From an uncultured Prevotellaceae bacterium (GTDB lineage Bacteria > Bacteroidota > Bacteroidia > Bacteroidales > Bacteroidaceae), in the NCBI GenBank assembly GCA_946407895.1, contig CAMJQA010000013.1, forward strand, positions 1-62,328: a DNA stretch of 62,328 nucleotides, given 5' to 3'. A model generated the notes under the pieces. The model made no database searches. It saw nothing but the letters and a program-made list of their open reading frames with translations, and was not told where the DNA came from. The position numbers and the translations under genes were made by a program. Shown here in pieces: positions 7,201-16,579 of this stretch; position 1 is the stretch's first letter, and every line of letters starts with the position of its first letter.

Positions 7201-8751
7201 CTATCGTTTAAATTGTTTCAGCAGTTTCTTCAGTTCCTTCTCAGCAGCCTTGGGCCCTCCAGCCTTCAAGGTACGGGTGTACTGACGCGAGATGGAGTCA
7301 ACGCGGGCCTCATCCTCGGGCGTGGCATAGGCATAGCGGAACCCCTTCTGCTCATTCCAATGCCCGCGGGTAAAATCGGGCACACGAACGGACGCATTCT
7401 CATTATCCATAGACAGGCTGCCCAACTCGGCCAGGCAGCACCATTCGGCTAAGTCATAGACGTCGATATCCAGGGGCAGGCCATGCTGCAGGCAATAGAC
7501 AAGACGCAGCTCCATGATGAAGTCCATGCCTCCATGTCCGCCTACCTCGCGGGCAATGGCACCATACTTTGTGGCTATCGGAGACTCGTACTTCTTGACC
7601 AGCGCATCGAAGTCTTCCTTCTTCATGAACTCGTGGCCAGAAAGGTTATCGGAGGTCACCTGATCTACCCCGCTGGCCTTCATCTGGGCACTACTGAGGG
7701 CATACCCCTCGATGGGGTACTTATTGGCAAAGCCCCTTGTACCCGTCAGCTGATAGCGGCGGTTATATGGCTGGGGGTTCATGACGTCATGCTGAATCTC
7801 AATCACCTTGCCCTCAACAGTTCGGATGAGGGTGGTTGTATGGTCGCCGTTGCGATACGGAGCATCCAGGTTCGTCAAGTCCTGGGGATACTCCTGCACG
7901 GCCACCGGGCCCGTAGCGGGCTTCGTGTCCATAGCCACCAACGTCTTGAAGCGGTCGCCCCGGTGGATATTCAGCAACTGGGCAACAGGCCCGAGCCCGT
8001 GCGTGGGATAGATATCGCCACGATGCTCCTTATTGTAGCGCAAACGCCAGTTGCGCCAATAGTTGGTCCAGCCCCAAAGGCTGTGCAGATAGGCTCCCTC
8101 AACATGCAGAATCTCGCCGAAGACGCCATGCTGGGCCATATTGAGCGTGTTCATCTCAAAGAAATCATAGCAGCAGTTCTCCAGTATCATGCAATGCAGA
8201 CGCTTCTGCTCAGCCAGGTCGATCAAGTCCCAGCAGTCTTGAACGGTAAGGGCAGCCGGCACCTCAACGGCAGCATGCTTGCCGTGCTCCAAAGCGCACT
8301 TGGCCACCGGCACATGATGCTCCCAATCGGTAGCAATATAAACCAGATTGATGTCCTCGCGCGCACAAAGTTCCTTATAGCCGTCCTCGCCATAATAGAT
8401 ATCAGCCTCGGGCAGCCCGGCATCGGTAAGGAAGTGCTGGCACTTTTCGGCACGCTCCTTCTCATAGTCGCAAAGTGCTACGATGCGCACGCCGTTCATG
8501 TGCGTCCACCGTTCAACGGCATACGGTCCGCGATTGCCCAGACCTACAAAGGCCACTCGTACAACAGGCAAGGCCGGAGTGGCCAGGTTGAGGGCAGACT
8601 GCTGACCTGCAGGACGCTCGGGGGTTTCGACAACAATCGTTCCCTTTTCCCAGTTCCAACGAAGCTGGGCTTGAAGACTGAGGGGCATTACCGCCATAAA
8701 CGGCAGAATGAGAACGGCCCGTAAAAAACTTGTTTTTCTCATGGATGACAT
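7201..8751 (-). CDS. GH109-like NAD-dependent glycosidase (Gfo/Idh/MocA fold)
   Basis: 516 residues; a signal peptide with a hydrophobic core (ILPFMAVMPLSLQAQ) starts at M1 or more likely M4 (8742). NAD-binding VAFVGLGNRG lies at residues 67-75. Then come ATDWEHHVPVAKCALEHGK, VEVPAALT, ILENCCYDFFEMNTLNM, and THGLGPVAQLLNIHRGDR. This combination is typical of family GH109, which cleaves alpha-N-acetylgalactosaminides by an NAD-assisted oxidation/elimination mechanism, although many members are uncharacterised. It is longer than the usual 450-470 residues because of N- and C-terminal extensions. With the GH30 and GH31 genes upstream it forms the glycosidase part of the cluster. Host-glycan or glycolipid targets are possible, unproven. 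Confidence 0.82.
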   Translation of the reverse strand: MSSMRKTSFLRAVLILPFMAVMPLSLQAQLRWNWEKGTIVVETPERPAGQQSALNLATPALPVVRVAFVGLGNRGPYAVERWTHMNGVRIVALCDYEKERAEKCQHFLTDAGLPEADIYYGEDGYKELCAREDINLVYIATDWEHHVPVAKCALEHGKHAAVEVPAALTVQDCWDLIDLAEQKRLHCMILENCCYDFFEMNTLNMAQHGVFGEILHVEGAYLHSLWGWTNYWRNWRLRYNKEHRGDIYPTHGLGPVAQLLNIHRGDRFKTLVAMDTKPATGPVAVQEYPQDLTNLDAPYRNGDHTTTLIRTVEGKVIEIQHDVMNPQPYNRRYQLTGTRGFANKYPIEGYALSSAQMKASGVDQVTSDNLSGHEFMKKEDFDALVKKYESPIATKYGAIAREVGGHGGMDFIMELRLVYCLQHGLPLDIDVYDLAEWCCLAELGSLSMDNENASVRVPDFTRGHWNEQKGFRYAYATPEDEARVDSISRQYTRTLKAGGPKAAEKELKKLLKQFKR

Positions 8752-8769
8752 AAGTTGAGTTTATTATAG

Positions 8770-11046
8770 TTAATATATGATTTTCCTTTTTCCCTGAATA
8801 TAGATACCGCGATGAAGGGGTTTGGCCAAGCGCTGGCCTTGCAGATTGTACAGCTCGCCAGGAATGGCCCGAGACTGGTTGCCCGAAGCCCGCTTTATTG
8901 GCTCGATGCTATTGGGATCGGTCTTCTCGATTGAAAGTTCCCCCTCGGCTACACCACGCGTCAGGTCTACAGTCAGCAAATACGTGTCGCCCTCCTGCAG
9001 GCGTGCCGTGCTGCGCAGATAGACGACGCCATCCTCATGCCCCAGGTAGCCCTTGCCTATGTCGAACTGCATATTGCTGAGTGTCAGGCGGTATTCGCTG
9101 CCAGCACGCCCCATAAAATGGGGCTGCATCGTGGCATAGTTGCCATATATCCCAAACTCCGCATACTTAGGGTTCAGCTGCTCGCCTACGGTAAGAGTGG
9201 CCTGATAAACCTGGTCGCGCACCTCGGCCATGGGGATTGCACGTTCGGCATCCCATCGCGTACCTTCTATATAATATGGCTTGCCAACAGCCGCGCCAAT
9301 TATGAAGAGGCTGCCCTGTCCCGAGGCATCCATCGTCTTCAAGGTGGGACGTGCTACGAGAGAACGCTCGTTGACATTTACCGTAAGGAGATACGTGTCA
9401 GACAGAGCCTTGAACCTCAGCAGGCCGTCACCATCCAGCTGGAAGAAATCAGGGTCGATATACCATTGCGAAAGGTCCTCGCCCTTGAGGAAGCTTGCCT
9501 CGTAAGTCTCGCCCTGCTCCAAGGCTGAGGTCAACGTGAAGCGTTCTACGCCAGAGCGACTGAACTTCTTATTGCCTAAGGTAAGCGTCAGCTCTGGGTT
9601 CTCGGCCGTAAGCAAGACGGAAACCACGCTCTGGGCCGGCAGGCTGACGGAGCCCACCCCAATGCCGCTCACGCCAAAGCCTACGGTCTTGGCCGACGAG
9701 CTGCTGTTGGTAGCAACGATGCCATACGTGCCGTCGGGGTTCTGGAAACAGACATACTGGATGTCGGCAACACCGTTATTCGTGCCAATACGGACGGCAC
9801 CCGGCCTCACGACAGCTGCGATATGGCTGATCATGTAGAAGTGGCTGTTGGCAGTTACGGTATGATAGTCGTTCTGGTCGATATCTACCGCGCCGTAGCA
9901 AGTGGTGCACCCGCCGTCGAGGTTAGGCCCTTTGTTCAAATCAAGCATATAGTTCCATACGAGTACGGCACTACAATAGCGGTTCACCGTGGCTATTACG
10001 GTTTGCTCGGTATCGTAAAGCAGGCGTGCGCTAAGGTTACGGCCATCATTCCACTCCCCGATACTGGCCTCCGTGAAAATCATGTCCTGGCCGGGAGCCT
10101 TCTGATGGATATCGTCGAGTTCGCCGGGAGAGCCGCCGTAGTTATGCCAGGCCGAGCCTACGATAAGTTCGCGTCCCTGAAGGCTCTCGCCCAGAGCGTC
10201 ATAGACCTTGATGGGATAGTCCTGCTGGTCCGATTTACCGTCGTAGTTATAGTTGTGGTCAAAGACGTATATCTTCGTCTGCAGCCCGGCCTGTACAAAG
10301 GCGGGTGCCAGGTGCTGGAGGAAGGCAGCCTGCTCGTTCCAAGGCATGAGCAGCGAAGCACAATTGCCGCCGTTGAGCGGTTCGTTCTGAGGCGTCACGG
10401 CATAGATGGGGATGCCTTCGGCCTGGAATGCCTGCACGAAATGCACGAAATACTGGGCATAGTCGGCATAATATCGGGGGTTGAGGTGACCGCCCGTCCA
10501 CGAGTTATAGGCCGACGGGGCGCTGAGGCTGCGCACCTTCATCCAACGGGGACAGGTCCAGGGAGCTGCTATGATTTTCAGGTCGGGGTTTATCTGCAGG
10601 ATTTCTTTCAGGACAGGAATGACAAAGTCTGTCTCATCTTTCTGCAAGGCAAAATTATCCAGCCCCGGCTTGTCGCAGAGCGTATATTCGGTGCTGCTAA
10701 AATCGCTGCATCCTATACTGATACGCACATAACTGCATCCATAACCTGTGGTAGTGCTGAAGGTACGGCGCAGCAAGGCATGGCGGTCACGCGGCTGCAT
10801 CTTCAGCAAATTGTAGCAAGCGCTATACGTCATGGCATAGCCGAAACCCTCCATCGTCTGATACTGCTCTGCGGGCCGCAGGATGACGGAGTTTCCTGAT
10901 ATTGTACTGCGTGCCCTCCTGACAGCCATTTCCATCAGCTTCTTACCATCGGCGGTGGTGGTATAGGTCTGATAGTATTGAGCATGCAAGGCAGAAGCGA
11001 AGCATAGCAGGAAATACAGGATTAATATTCTTATATAGACATTCAT
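8770..11046 (-). CDS. Secreted GH30-family glycosidase with C-terminal binding-type domain
   Basis: A signal peptide (ILILYFLLCFASALHAQ) is followed by a GH30 TIM barrel: MEGFGYAMTYSAC near residue 65, APWTCPRWMK at 161-170, the acid/base Glu in VTPQNEPLNGG (E222) and the nucleophile Glu in IFTEASIGEW (E326). The closing beta-sandwich ends near 500. Residues about 590-700 (LFIIGAAVG, ...YATMQPHFMG) resemble the starch-binding-like domains of SusE/SusF proteins. The last residues, ELYNLQGQRLAKPLHRGIYI, look like a type IX sorting tail. The barrel resembles the glucosylceramidase/beta-1,6-glucanase branch more than the xylanase branch, a judgement from motif spelling only. It is probably at the cell surface. 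It is 18 bases from the GH109-like gene. Confidence 0.88.
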   Translation of the reverse strand: MNVYIRILILYFLLCFASALHAQYYQTYTTTADGKKLMEMAVRRARSTISGNSVILRPAEQYQTMEGFGYAMTYSACYNLLKMQPRDRHALLRRTFSTTTGYGCSYVRISIGCSDFSSTEYTLCDKPGLDNFALQKDETDFVIPVLKEILQINPDLKIIAAPWTCPRWMKVRSLSAPSAYNSWTGGHLNPRYYADYAQYFVHFVQAFQAEGIPIYAVTPQNEPLNGGNCASLLMPWNEQAAFLQHLAPAFVQAGLQTKIYVFDHNYNYDGKSDQQDYPIKVYDALGESLQGRELIVGSAWHNYGGSPGELDDIHQKAPGQDMIFTEASIGEWNDGRNLSARLLYDTEQTVIATVNRYCSAVLVWNYMLDLNKGPNLDGGCTTCYGAVDIDQNDYHTVTANSHFYMISHIAAVVRPGAVRIGTNNGVADIQYVCFQNPDGTYGIVATNSSSSAKTVGFGVSGIGVGSVSLPAQSVVSVLLTAENPELTLTLGNKKFSRSGVERFTLTSALEQGETYEASFLKGEDLSQWYIDPDFFQLDGDGLLRFKALSDTYLLTVNVNERSLVARPTLKTMDASGQGSLFIIGAAVGKPYYIEGTRWDAERAIPMAEVRDQVYQATLTVGEQLNPKYAEFGIYGNYATMQPHFMGRAGSEYRLTLSNMQFDIGKGYLGHEDGVVYLRSTARLQEGDTYLLTVDLTRGVAEGELSIEKTDPNSIEPIKRASGNQSRAIPGELYNLQGQRLAKPLHRGIYIQGKRKIIY

Positions 11047-11078
11047 ATATTGGTTCTATTTTACCTACAAACCTCTCC

Positions 11079-14000
11079 TTACTTCACCAAGAACTTTTGG
11101 GTTTGGCGAGTGTGTTCACCCGCAATTTCCAGCAAATATATACCCGGCCAGGGAGCAGTCCAACTGACCATAGCCCCCTGCAGAGTTGCCATCTGCTGTC
11201 CGCCGGGTGAGTGGATGGTTACCGTAACTGGCTCACCGGCCGTTACGCAGAGGGTACGGCCATGGGCATCGATGCTGACGCCGGACTGACGAGTCGACTC
11301 GATTCCGTCGGGCAGTTCTGAACCCAGATACTCGCCTGTTACGGTCTCCAGGAAGACGTTGCAAGTAATGCGGTAATAACCGTCTTCGCCAATGGTCCAC
11401 TTGTAGTCGTTGGAATTGTTATAGATGGCCTGGCGAGCCTTCAGTATGGAGGCATCCTGACGATAGGGGTGTAGCGATTTAGGATTCCACCCGTACTGGC
11501 CCAGTATCTTGAAGCGCTTAGACTCCACATTGGCCGTGTAATTCCTGAGTTCGCCCACCCACGTCCATTCATACGGATTCACGGGGTTCTGTACCATCGG
11601 TTTGCCAGCTTCCAGTCTCCAACTGCCCTGTCCGTCTTCGGTACAACCACCCACAATCCACGTCTCATACCACCAAGTGAAGAGTTCTCCGCTAACCGTC
11701 CTGCTGGTCGTAGAAACGGTAAAGCGGTAGTTGTCTGCAGCAAAGGGTACCGTCCAGGCGGCCTGGTCCTGACTATTGACGGCTGAGTAGGATATGCCGT
11801 CGTTCACAATCGTGCTGCCGGCTTGCCGCGGCGCGTAGAAGCGGGTAGTAGCCCGGATGCCGCTGGTTGTGATGATATAGAGTTCGCCGGGCAGCAAGGG
11901 GCCATGGAACTTGAAGGTGCCGTCTTCCCATTTCTCCAGGGGGATGACCTCGCCGCCAGGTACGGCGCTACCGGTAACGTAGAGCGTGGTCTGTGTACGT
12001 GCGCCTTCGTTAACGACTTCGTTGTCGTTCTCTTTCGGCTGGCATGGCAGTTCCCGAATGCCTTGCATCTTGAGCACGATTTCCCTGTCACAAGCAGTAG
12101 TGGGTATCAGCACGGTAACCTCGCCTGTTGCCTCGTCGAATGACACCTGCTCCTGGCTTACAGGCTCACCGTCCAATGTAATATTCTGAGGCCATTTTGC
12201 CTGCCCAAGGAAGATTATGCGCCAAGCGCGCTCGGCTGGAATGCCTTCGTAGGTGCCTTCGCGAGGGGCGATGCGCAACGTTACGCCATCGGAGCCGTGT
12301 GTCTGGCTGAAATAGGTGTTGGCCATTTTCCCATCGGCATAGTCCTGGTTAGTTCCGTCATCTTCATAGAAACGGCCCGTACCGTCGGCACCTGGCACGA
12401 CACGTAGAACAATCTCATCGGGAGTCGTCTGCACAGTACGCTGTACAGGATAGTTCACGATAATGGCTCCCGGCCTGTAATAGACAGGAAACTCATCGGT
12501 GGTGAAGCTGCTGGTAAACGTCGTGCCGCCCTCTCTTAATGTTTGCTTCGTGACATCCCACCACTTTCCCTCCGGCAGCCAAATGCGACGATGACTATAC
12601 CCGTTCTCCGAGGGAGTATAGATGGGTGCCACCAATATATCGTTGCCAAACATGTATTCGTCCTCGAAACGATAAGCATTATTCTCCTCGGGCCAATCGT
12701 AGTAGAGGGGACGATTCATGCCGACACCCGTCTCGTAAGTCTCGCGTGCTGCGGTATAGAGGTAGGGAAAGAGTTGGTAGCGCAGACGTATAGTCTCACG
12801 CAACTGCTCAAAGTTGGGATACTTCCAGATGCGACGTTCAAGCTTACTGTCATTCGTGGCATGAGTGCGGAAGATGGGGGTATAGACGCCAAACTGCAAC
12901 CATCTCTGCAGCAGTTCGGGGTCGTTGTTACCGCCCTGATGTCCGCCCAGGTCGTGCCCCCAGTAATCGTAGCAGACATTGCTGGCCGTGCTTGTGAAAT
13001 AAATCTCGTAGGCCAACGTACTCCAGGCGGCCCAGGCATCGCCCGAGAAGCAAATGGGATAGCGGTGGCTGCCCAGACCTCCCCACCGATGATAGATGAC
13101 GGGGCGGAGGTTGGGACGGTTGCGACGCATGTCCTCGAAAAAGACGTGGTTGATCCAAAACGTTTCACCCAGACCAGGCACATCGTTCACCAACAGGTGC
13201 TGCTGCCAGTCCTGCCACCAAAAGTCCACTCCCTCGTCCTCGTGAGGACGTATGATGTTCTTGAAGAGTGCTTTGTAGAAGTCGTATCTCTCTATTGTCC
13301 AGGGGATGGCGTCCTTATATCCGCTATCGTAGCCCAGGTCGGCCTTCATGGCAGCATAGTTGTCTTCGTGGCTACCTACTCCGTCGGCAGGATGCAGGTT
13401 CAAGGCCGTCTTCACGCCATGACTGTGCATCCAGCTGATAAGGTTCTTTGGCGTGGGTATAAGTGTTTTGTTCCAGCTCCATCCCGTCCAACCGCTCTTG
13501 TGCCAGTCCATATCCATAATCACCACATCAAGCGGCACATCGTTGCTCTCCGCATCGCGGATAATCTGTTGGAACTCGGTCTGACGATAAGCCCAGTAAC
13601 GGCTATACCAGTAGCCAAAGATATACTTCGGCGGCATAGGTACTCGACCTGCTATCCTGACGAAGTCGCCCAGGCACTTCCGGTATTCATGGCCGTAGCC
13701 CAGGAAATACCAGTCGGTGGCGTTCTTGTCCACAGGCTCGTTCCACCAGAGGAAACCATCCTCGTTAGGAGCCAGGACAAATGATGTACTGCCGTCCCCG
13801 CGCTTCGTTTTCGGACTCTCATCGATAATGGCCCATCCTGCCCTTGAGAGCAGCCCCTTCTCCAGGTCGCCGCGTCGGCTATCGCCCCATGCCTGGTCAA
13901 GCGTGCGGTTCGTACCCATCAGGTTCAGGGCATCATCCTTGCCAGGATACCAAAGGCACTCCTGCCCGTTCATTTCAAAAGCGATAGAGAGATTGTCAGG

Positions 14001-14345
14001 TTTCTTGTCCGTAACCTTAGGTACGGTTCCTGTCTTATAGCGTAATGTCAAATGTTCCGTCTTGATTATCAGATATCCATCTTCTGTTTCGGCAGTAAAG
14101 TCCGGAACCGGTAAACGACGGTTTACCACAGCGAAGGTTGCACGATCCTCAAATTGTGCATTACTGCTGTACTGGATACGTATCATCTGACTGGTGAGCA
14201 CCGTGAAACGCACGTTCCCACTCACCACCACAGCTGCTGGGTCTGCAATAGGATTCCAATCCTCCTGAGCATGCAACAGCATCGGGATTAACAGGCATAT
14301 TGCCAAAAGGTATCTCTTTCTTATGAGGGCTGCGAACTTTTTCAT
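11079..14345 (-). CDS. Secreted GH31-family alpha-glycosidase, multidomain
   Basis: 1088 residues with a signal peptide ending near LLHAQ. The N-terminal beta-sandwich (to about 240) is followed by the GH31 barrel: PPKYIFGYWYSRY, DVVIMDMDWHKSGWTGW, the nucleophile Asp in VDFWWQDWQQ (D379) and the acid/base Asp in CFSGDAWAAW (D436). MFGNDILVAPIY marks the barrel end. After about residue 760 two accessory domains follow, one SusE/F-like (TLYVTGSAVPGGE, ...WETWIVGGCTEDGQGSW). The end (SPGGQQMATL...PGIYLLEIAG) is a type IX sorting domain. It belongs to the uncommon branch beginning with a divergent, non-lysosomal-type barrel, so activity could be alpha-glucosidase, -xylosidase or -galactosidase. 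Only 13 bases separate it from the rel/spo gene, with no terminator visible. Confidence 0.9.
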   Translation of the reverse strand: MKKFAALIRKRYLLAICLLIPMLLHAQEDWNPIADPAAVVVSGNVRFTVLTSQMIRIQYSSNAQFEDRATFAVVNRRLPVPDFTAETEDGYLIIKTEHLTLRYKTGTVPKVTDKKPDNLSIAFEMNGQECLWYPGKDDALNLMGTNRTLDQAWGDSRRGDLEKGLLSRAGWAIIDESPKTKRGDGSTSFVLAPNEDGFLWWNEPVDKNATDWYFLGYGHEYRKCLGDFVRIAGRVPMPPKYIFGYWYSRYWAYRQTEFQQIIRDAESNDVPLDVVIMDMDWHKSGWTGWSWNKTLIPTPKNLISWMHSHGVKTALNLHPADGVGSHEDNYAAMKADLGYDSGYKDAIPWTIERYDFYKALFKNIIRPHEDEGVDFWWQDWQQHLLVNDVPGLGETFWINHVFFEDMRRNRPNLRPVIYHRWGGLGSHRYPICFSGDAWAAWSTLAYEIYFTSTASNVCYDYWGHDLGGHQGGNNDPELLQRWLQFGVYTPIFRTHATNDSKLERRIWKYPNFEQLRETIRLRYQLFPYLYTAARETYETGVGMNRPLYYDWPEENNAYRFEDEYMFGNDILVAPIYTPSENGYSHRRIWLPEGKWWDVTKQTLREGGTTFTSSFTTDEFPVYYRPGAIIVNYPVQRTVQTTPDEIVLRVVPGADGTGRFYEDDGTNQDYADGKMANTYFSQTHGSDGVTLRIAPREGTYEGIPAERAWRIIFLGQAKWPQNITLDGEPVSQEQVSFDEATGEVTVLIPTTACDREIVLKMQGIRELPCQPKENDNEVVNEGARTQTTLYVTGSAVPGGEVIPLEKWEDGTFKFHGPLLPGELYIITTSGIRATTRFYAPRQAGSTIVNDGISYSAVNSQDQAAWTVPFAADNYRFTVSTTSRTVSGELFTWWYETWIVGGCTEDGQGSWRLEAGKPMVQNPVNPYEWTWVGELRNYTANVESKRFKILGQYGWNPKSLHPYRQDASILKARQAIYNNSNDYKWTIGEDGYYRITCNVFLETVTGEYLGSELPDGIESTRQSGVSIDAHGRTLCVTAGEPVTVTIHSPGGQQMATLQGAMVSWTAPWPGIYLLEIAGEHTRQTQKFLVK

Positions 14346-14358
14346 AACATTTCGTTTT

Positions 14359-16566
14359 TCAAAGCCTCTTTACATCCTTTATCTCGTCAATTTTCTTCAA
14401 ATCACGGCAAATGGTCTGCAAGTCAGATACATCATGAACCTCCAAAAGGATTTCACCCTGGAATATGCCATCTTGCGCTTCTATGTTGAGTCGCTTCATA
14501 TTAACGTTCAGCTGACGAGAAAGGACCTCCGTGATTTGATGCATGACGCCCAGGTGATCAATACCTTCCATGTGTATTGTGGCTGGGAAGAATAATTGCT
14601 TGTGAGTATCCCATTTCGCAGCAAGAATATGATTGCCGTCACTGGCTTTCAATTTGTCTGCAATCGGGCATTGACGTTTGTGGATAACTATGCTGTTTTT
14701 ATCATTGATATAACCCAAGACGTCATCACCGGGGATTGGATGGCAATGCTCACAGATAAGATAATGCCTTATAGACTCTTCGTTTAGGAGAAGCGTCTTT
14801 TTGCGGTCTACGACCGTTTTGGGTTCAGAAGGCTGAGTCCCCTCTTTATGCATGAAAGGAATATAACGCCGCCAGTTCCGACGGGTTTGGAGAACATTTC
14901 GGTCCGATGCCGAAAGAGTTATAGTTCCATTCCCTATCGCCGAGAGCAATTCTTCGCGGGAAGAAAGTCCATGAAGTTGACGCAGGCGGTCGATATTAAC
15001 GCTATCGGGTTCTTTTTCTATTTGCTTAAAGAATTCAAGCAACAGTCTCTCTCCCTGCTTCTGCTTCTCCCTCTCCTCGCGACGAAGAATAGCTTGAATT
15101 TTCCCTCGGGCCTTAGCTGTAGTAACATATTCCAGCCATTGTGGTTCCACCTTTTGCTCCCTAGATGTCAAGATTTCCACTTGATCGCCACTCTCCAGCC
15201 GATAATTGATGGAAACCAGCCTGTGATTTACCTTAGCAGCTATACAATGCGTTCCAAGGAATGTATGGATGTTGAACGCGAAATCAAGCACCGTACTCCC
15301 CGCTGGCATTGTCTTGAACTCGCCCTTTGGCGTCACCACAAAGATCTCGCTGGCATAAAGATTCAGTTTAATCGCATCCAAAAAGTCTATAGCATTTGGC
15401 TGAGGGTCGTCAAGGATTTCCTTGATTGTGCCAAGCCACCTGTCTAATTCGTTTTCGCTCTCCTCAACGGTGTTCTCGCCTTCCTTATACTTCCAGTGAG
15501 CAGCAAATCCCTGCTCGGCCATATCATCCATCCGACGGCTTCTTATCTGAACCTCTATCCAACGGCCAGTCTTGCTCATCAATGTTGTGTGCAACGCCTG
15601 GTATCCATTTGTCTTTGGATGGTTTATCCAGTCACGAAACCTCTCGGGATGGGGCTTATATATACGACTGCACGCCGAATAAATCTGGAAGCAAACGGCA
15701 TTTTCATCTATACCGTCTTCAACCTCAAAAATAATCCGGACAGCCAATATGTCATAGATTTCCTCAAATGAGACATGCTTGTTTTGCATCTTGCTCCAGA
15801 TGCTGTAGGGCGTTTTAATGCGAGCCTTTATTTCGTACGTCAGACCTGTTTGGTCGAGACTCTCACGAATAGGCTGTGTGAACTGCTCAAAAATCTCGTG
15901 CAGGTGGCCTTCCATGCTGGCCAACCTGTTTTTCAGTTGCTGATATTCTTCTGGGTGTTCGTACCTAAAGCTCAAGTCCTCCAGTTCCTCCTTCACCCGG
16001 TTCAGACCTAATCGGTTAGCCAATGGTGCATAGATATACAATGTTTCTCCGGCTATTTTGTATTGCTTGCCTGGAAGCTGGCTGCCCAAAGTTCGCATAT
16101 TATGAAGACGATCAGATATCTTGATAAGAATCACACGGATATCATTGCTCATCGTCAACAGGAGTTTCTTGAAAGACTCAGCCTGCGCAGAAGCCTTATC
16201 GCCGAAGATACCACCCGAGATTTTTGTCAGGCCATCTACGATTTCAGCTATTTTCGGTCCAAAGAGATTAGATATATCCTCAACGGTGTAGTCTGTATCC
16301 TCAACCACATCGTGAAGTAAGGCAGCACAGATACTGGTGCTACCCAATCCAATGGATTCACAGGCAATCTGTGCCACAGCAATAGGATGCATGATATAAG
16401 GCTCACCTGAAAGACGGCGTACCCCTTTGTGGGCCTGCTTTGCAAAGTTGAAGGCCTTGTCGATAATCTCCACATGCTTGCGGTGATGTGAGTTGAGGTA
16501 AGTCTCTACCAAATGCTGGTAGGCCTCGCTTACCATTTTCTCGTCTTCAATCTCTCTCTGCGTCAT
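14359..16566 (-). CDS. spoT: Bifunctional (p)ppGpp synthetase/hydrolase, Rel/Spo homologue
   Basis: 735 residues with the long Rel/Spo layout: HD hydrolase domain (IMHPIAVAQI with H60, HDVVEDT at 85-91, LIKISDRLHNMRTL), synthetase domain (ARIKTPYSIWSK, EEIYDILAVRIIFE, NGYQALHTT), TGS domain (VVTPKGEFKTMPAGSTVLDF near 415), a Zn-finger/helical part with CEHCHPIPGD, and a C-terminal ACT domain. Both active centres are intact, so it should make and break (p)ppGpp in the stringent response. Bacteroidales usually have one such long enzyme. It ends the conserved block parA, parB, DUF5683, mltD, rel/spo, 13 bases from mltD. The glycosidase cluster follows in the same direction and may share its transcript. 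The symbol could equally be rel or rsh. Confidence 0.95.
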   Translation of the reverse strand: MTQREIEDEKMVSEAYQHLVETYLNSHHRKHVEIIDKAFNFAKQAHKGVRRLSGEPYIMHPIAVAQIACESIGLGSTSICAALLHDVVEDTDYTVEDISNLFGPKIAEIVDGLTKISGGIFGDKASAQAESFKKLLLTMSNDIRVILIKISDRLHNMRTLGSQLPGKQYKIAGETLYIYAPLANRLGLNRVKEELEDLSFRYEHPEEYQQLKNRLASMEGHLHEIFEQFTQPIRESLDQTGLTYEIKARIKTPYSIWSKMQNKHVSFEEIYDILAVRIIFEVEDGIDENAVCFQIYSACSRIYKPHPERFRDWINHPKTNGYQALHTTLMSKTGRWIEVQIRSRRMDDMAEQGFAAHWKYKEGENTVEESENELDRWLGTIKEILDDPQPNAIDFLDAIKLNLYASEIFVVTPKGEFKTMPAGSTVLDFAFNIHTFLGTHCIAAKVNHRLVSINYRLESGDQVEILTSREQKVEPQWLEYVTTAKARGKIQAILRREEREKQKQGERLLLEFFKQIEKEPDSVNIDRLRQLHGLSSREELLSAIGNGTITLSASDRNVLQTRRNWRRYIPFMHKEGTQPSEPKTVVDRKKTLLLNEESIRHYLICEHCHPIPGDDVLGYINDKNSIVIHKRQCPIADKLKASDGNHILAAKWDTHKQLFFPATIHMEGIDHLGVMHQITEVLSRQLNVNMKRLNIEAQDGIFQGEILLEVHDVSDLQTICRDLKKIDEIKDVKRL

Positions 16567-16579
16567 AATTACATTCTCC

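Noticed and set aside
14679..14687. Exact TTATCCACA DnaA box on the minus strand
   Set aside because: It is a single site inside the rel/spo coding sequence without companions.
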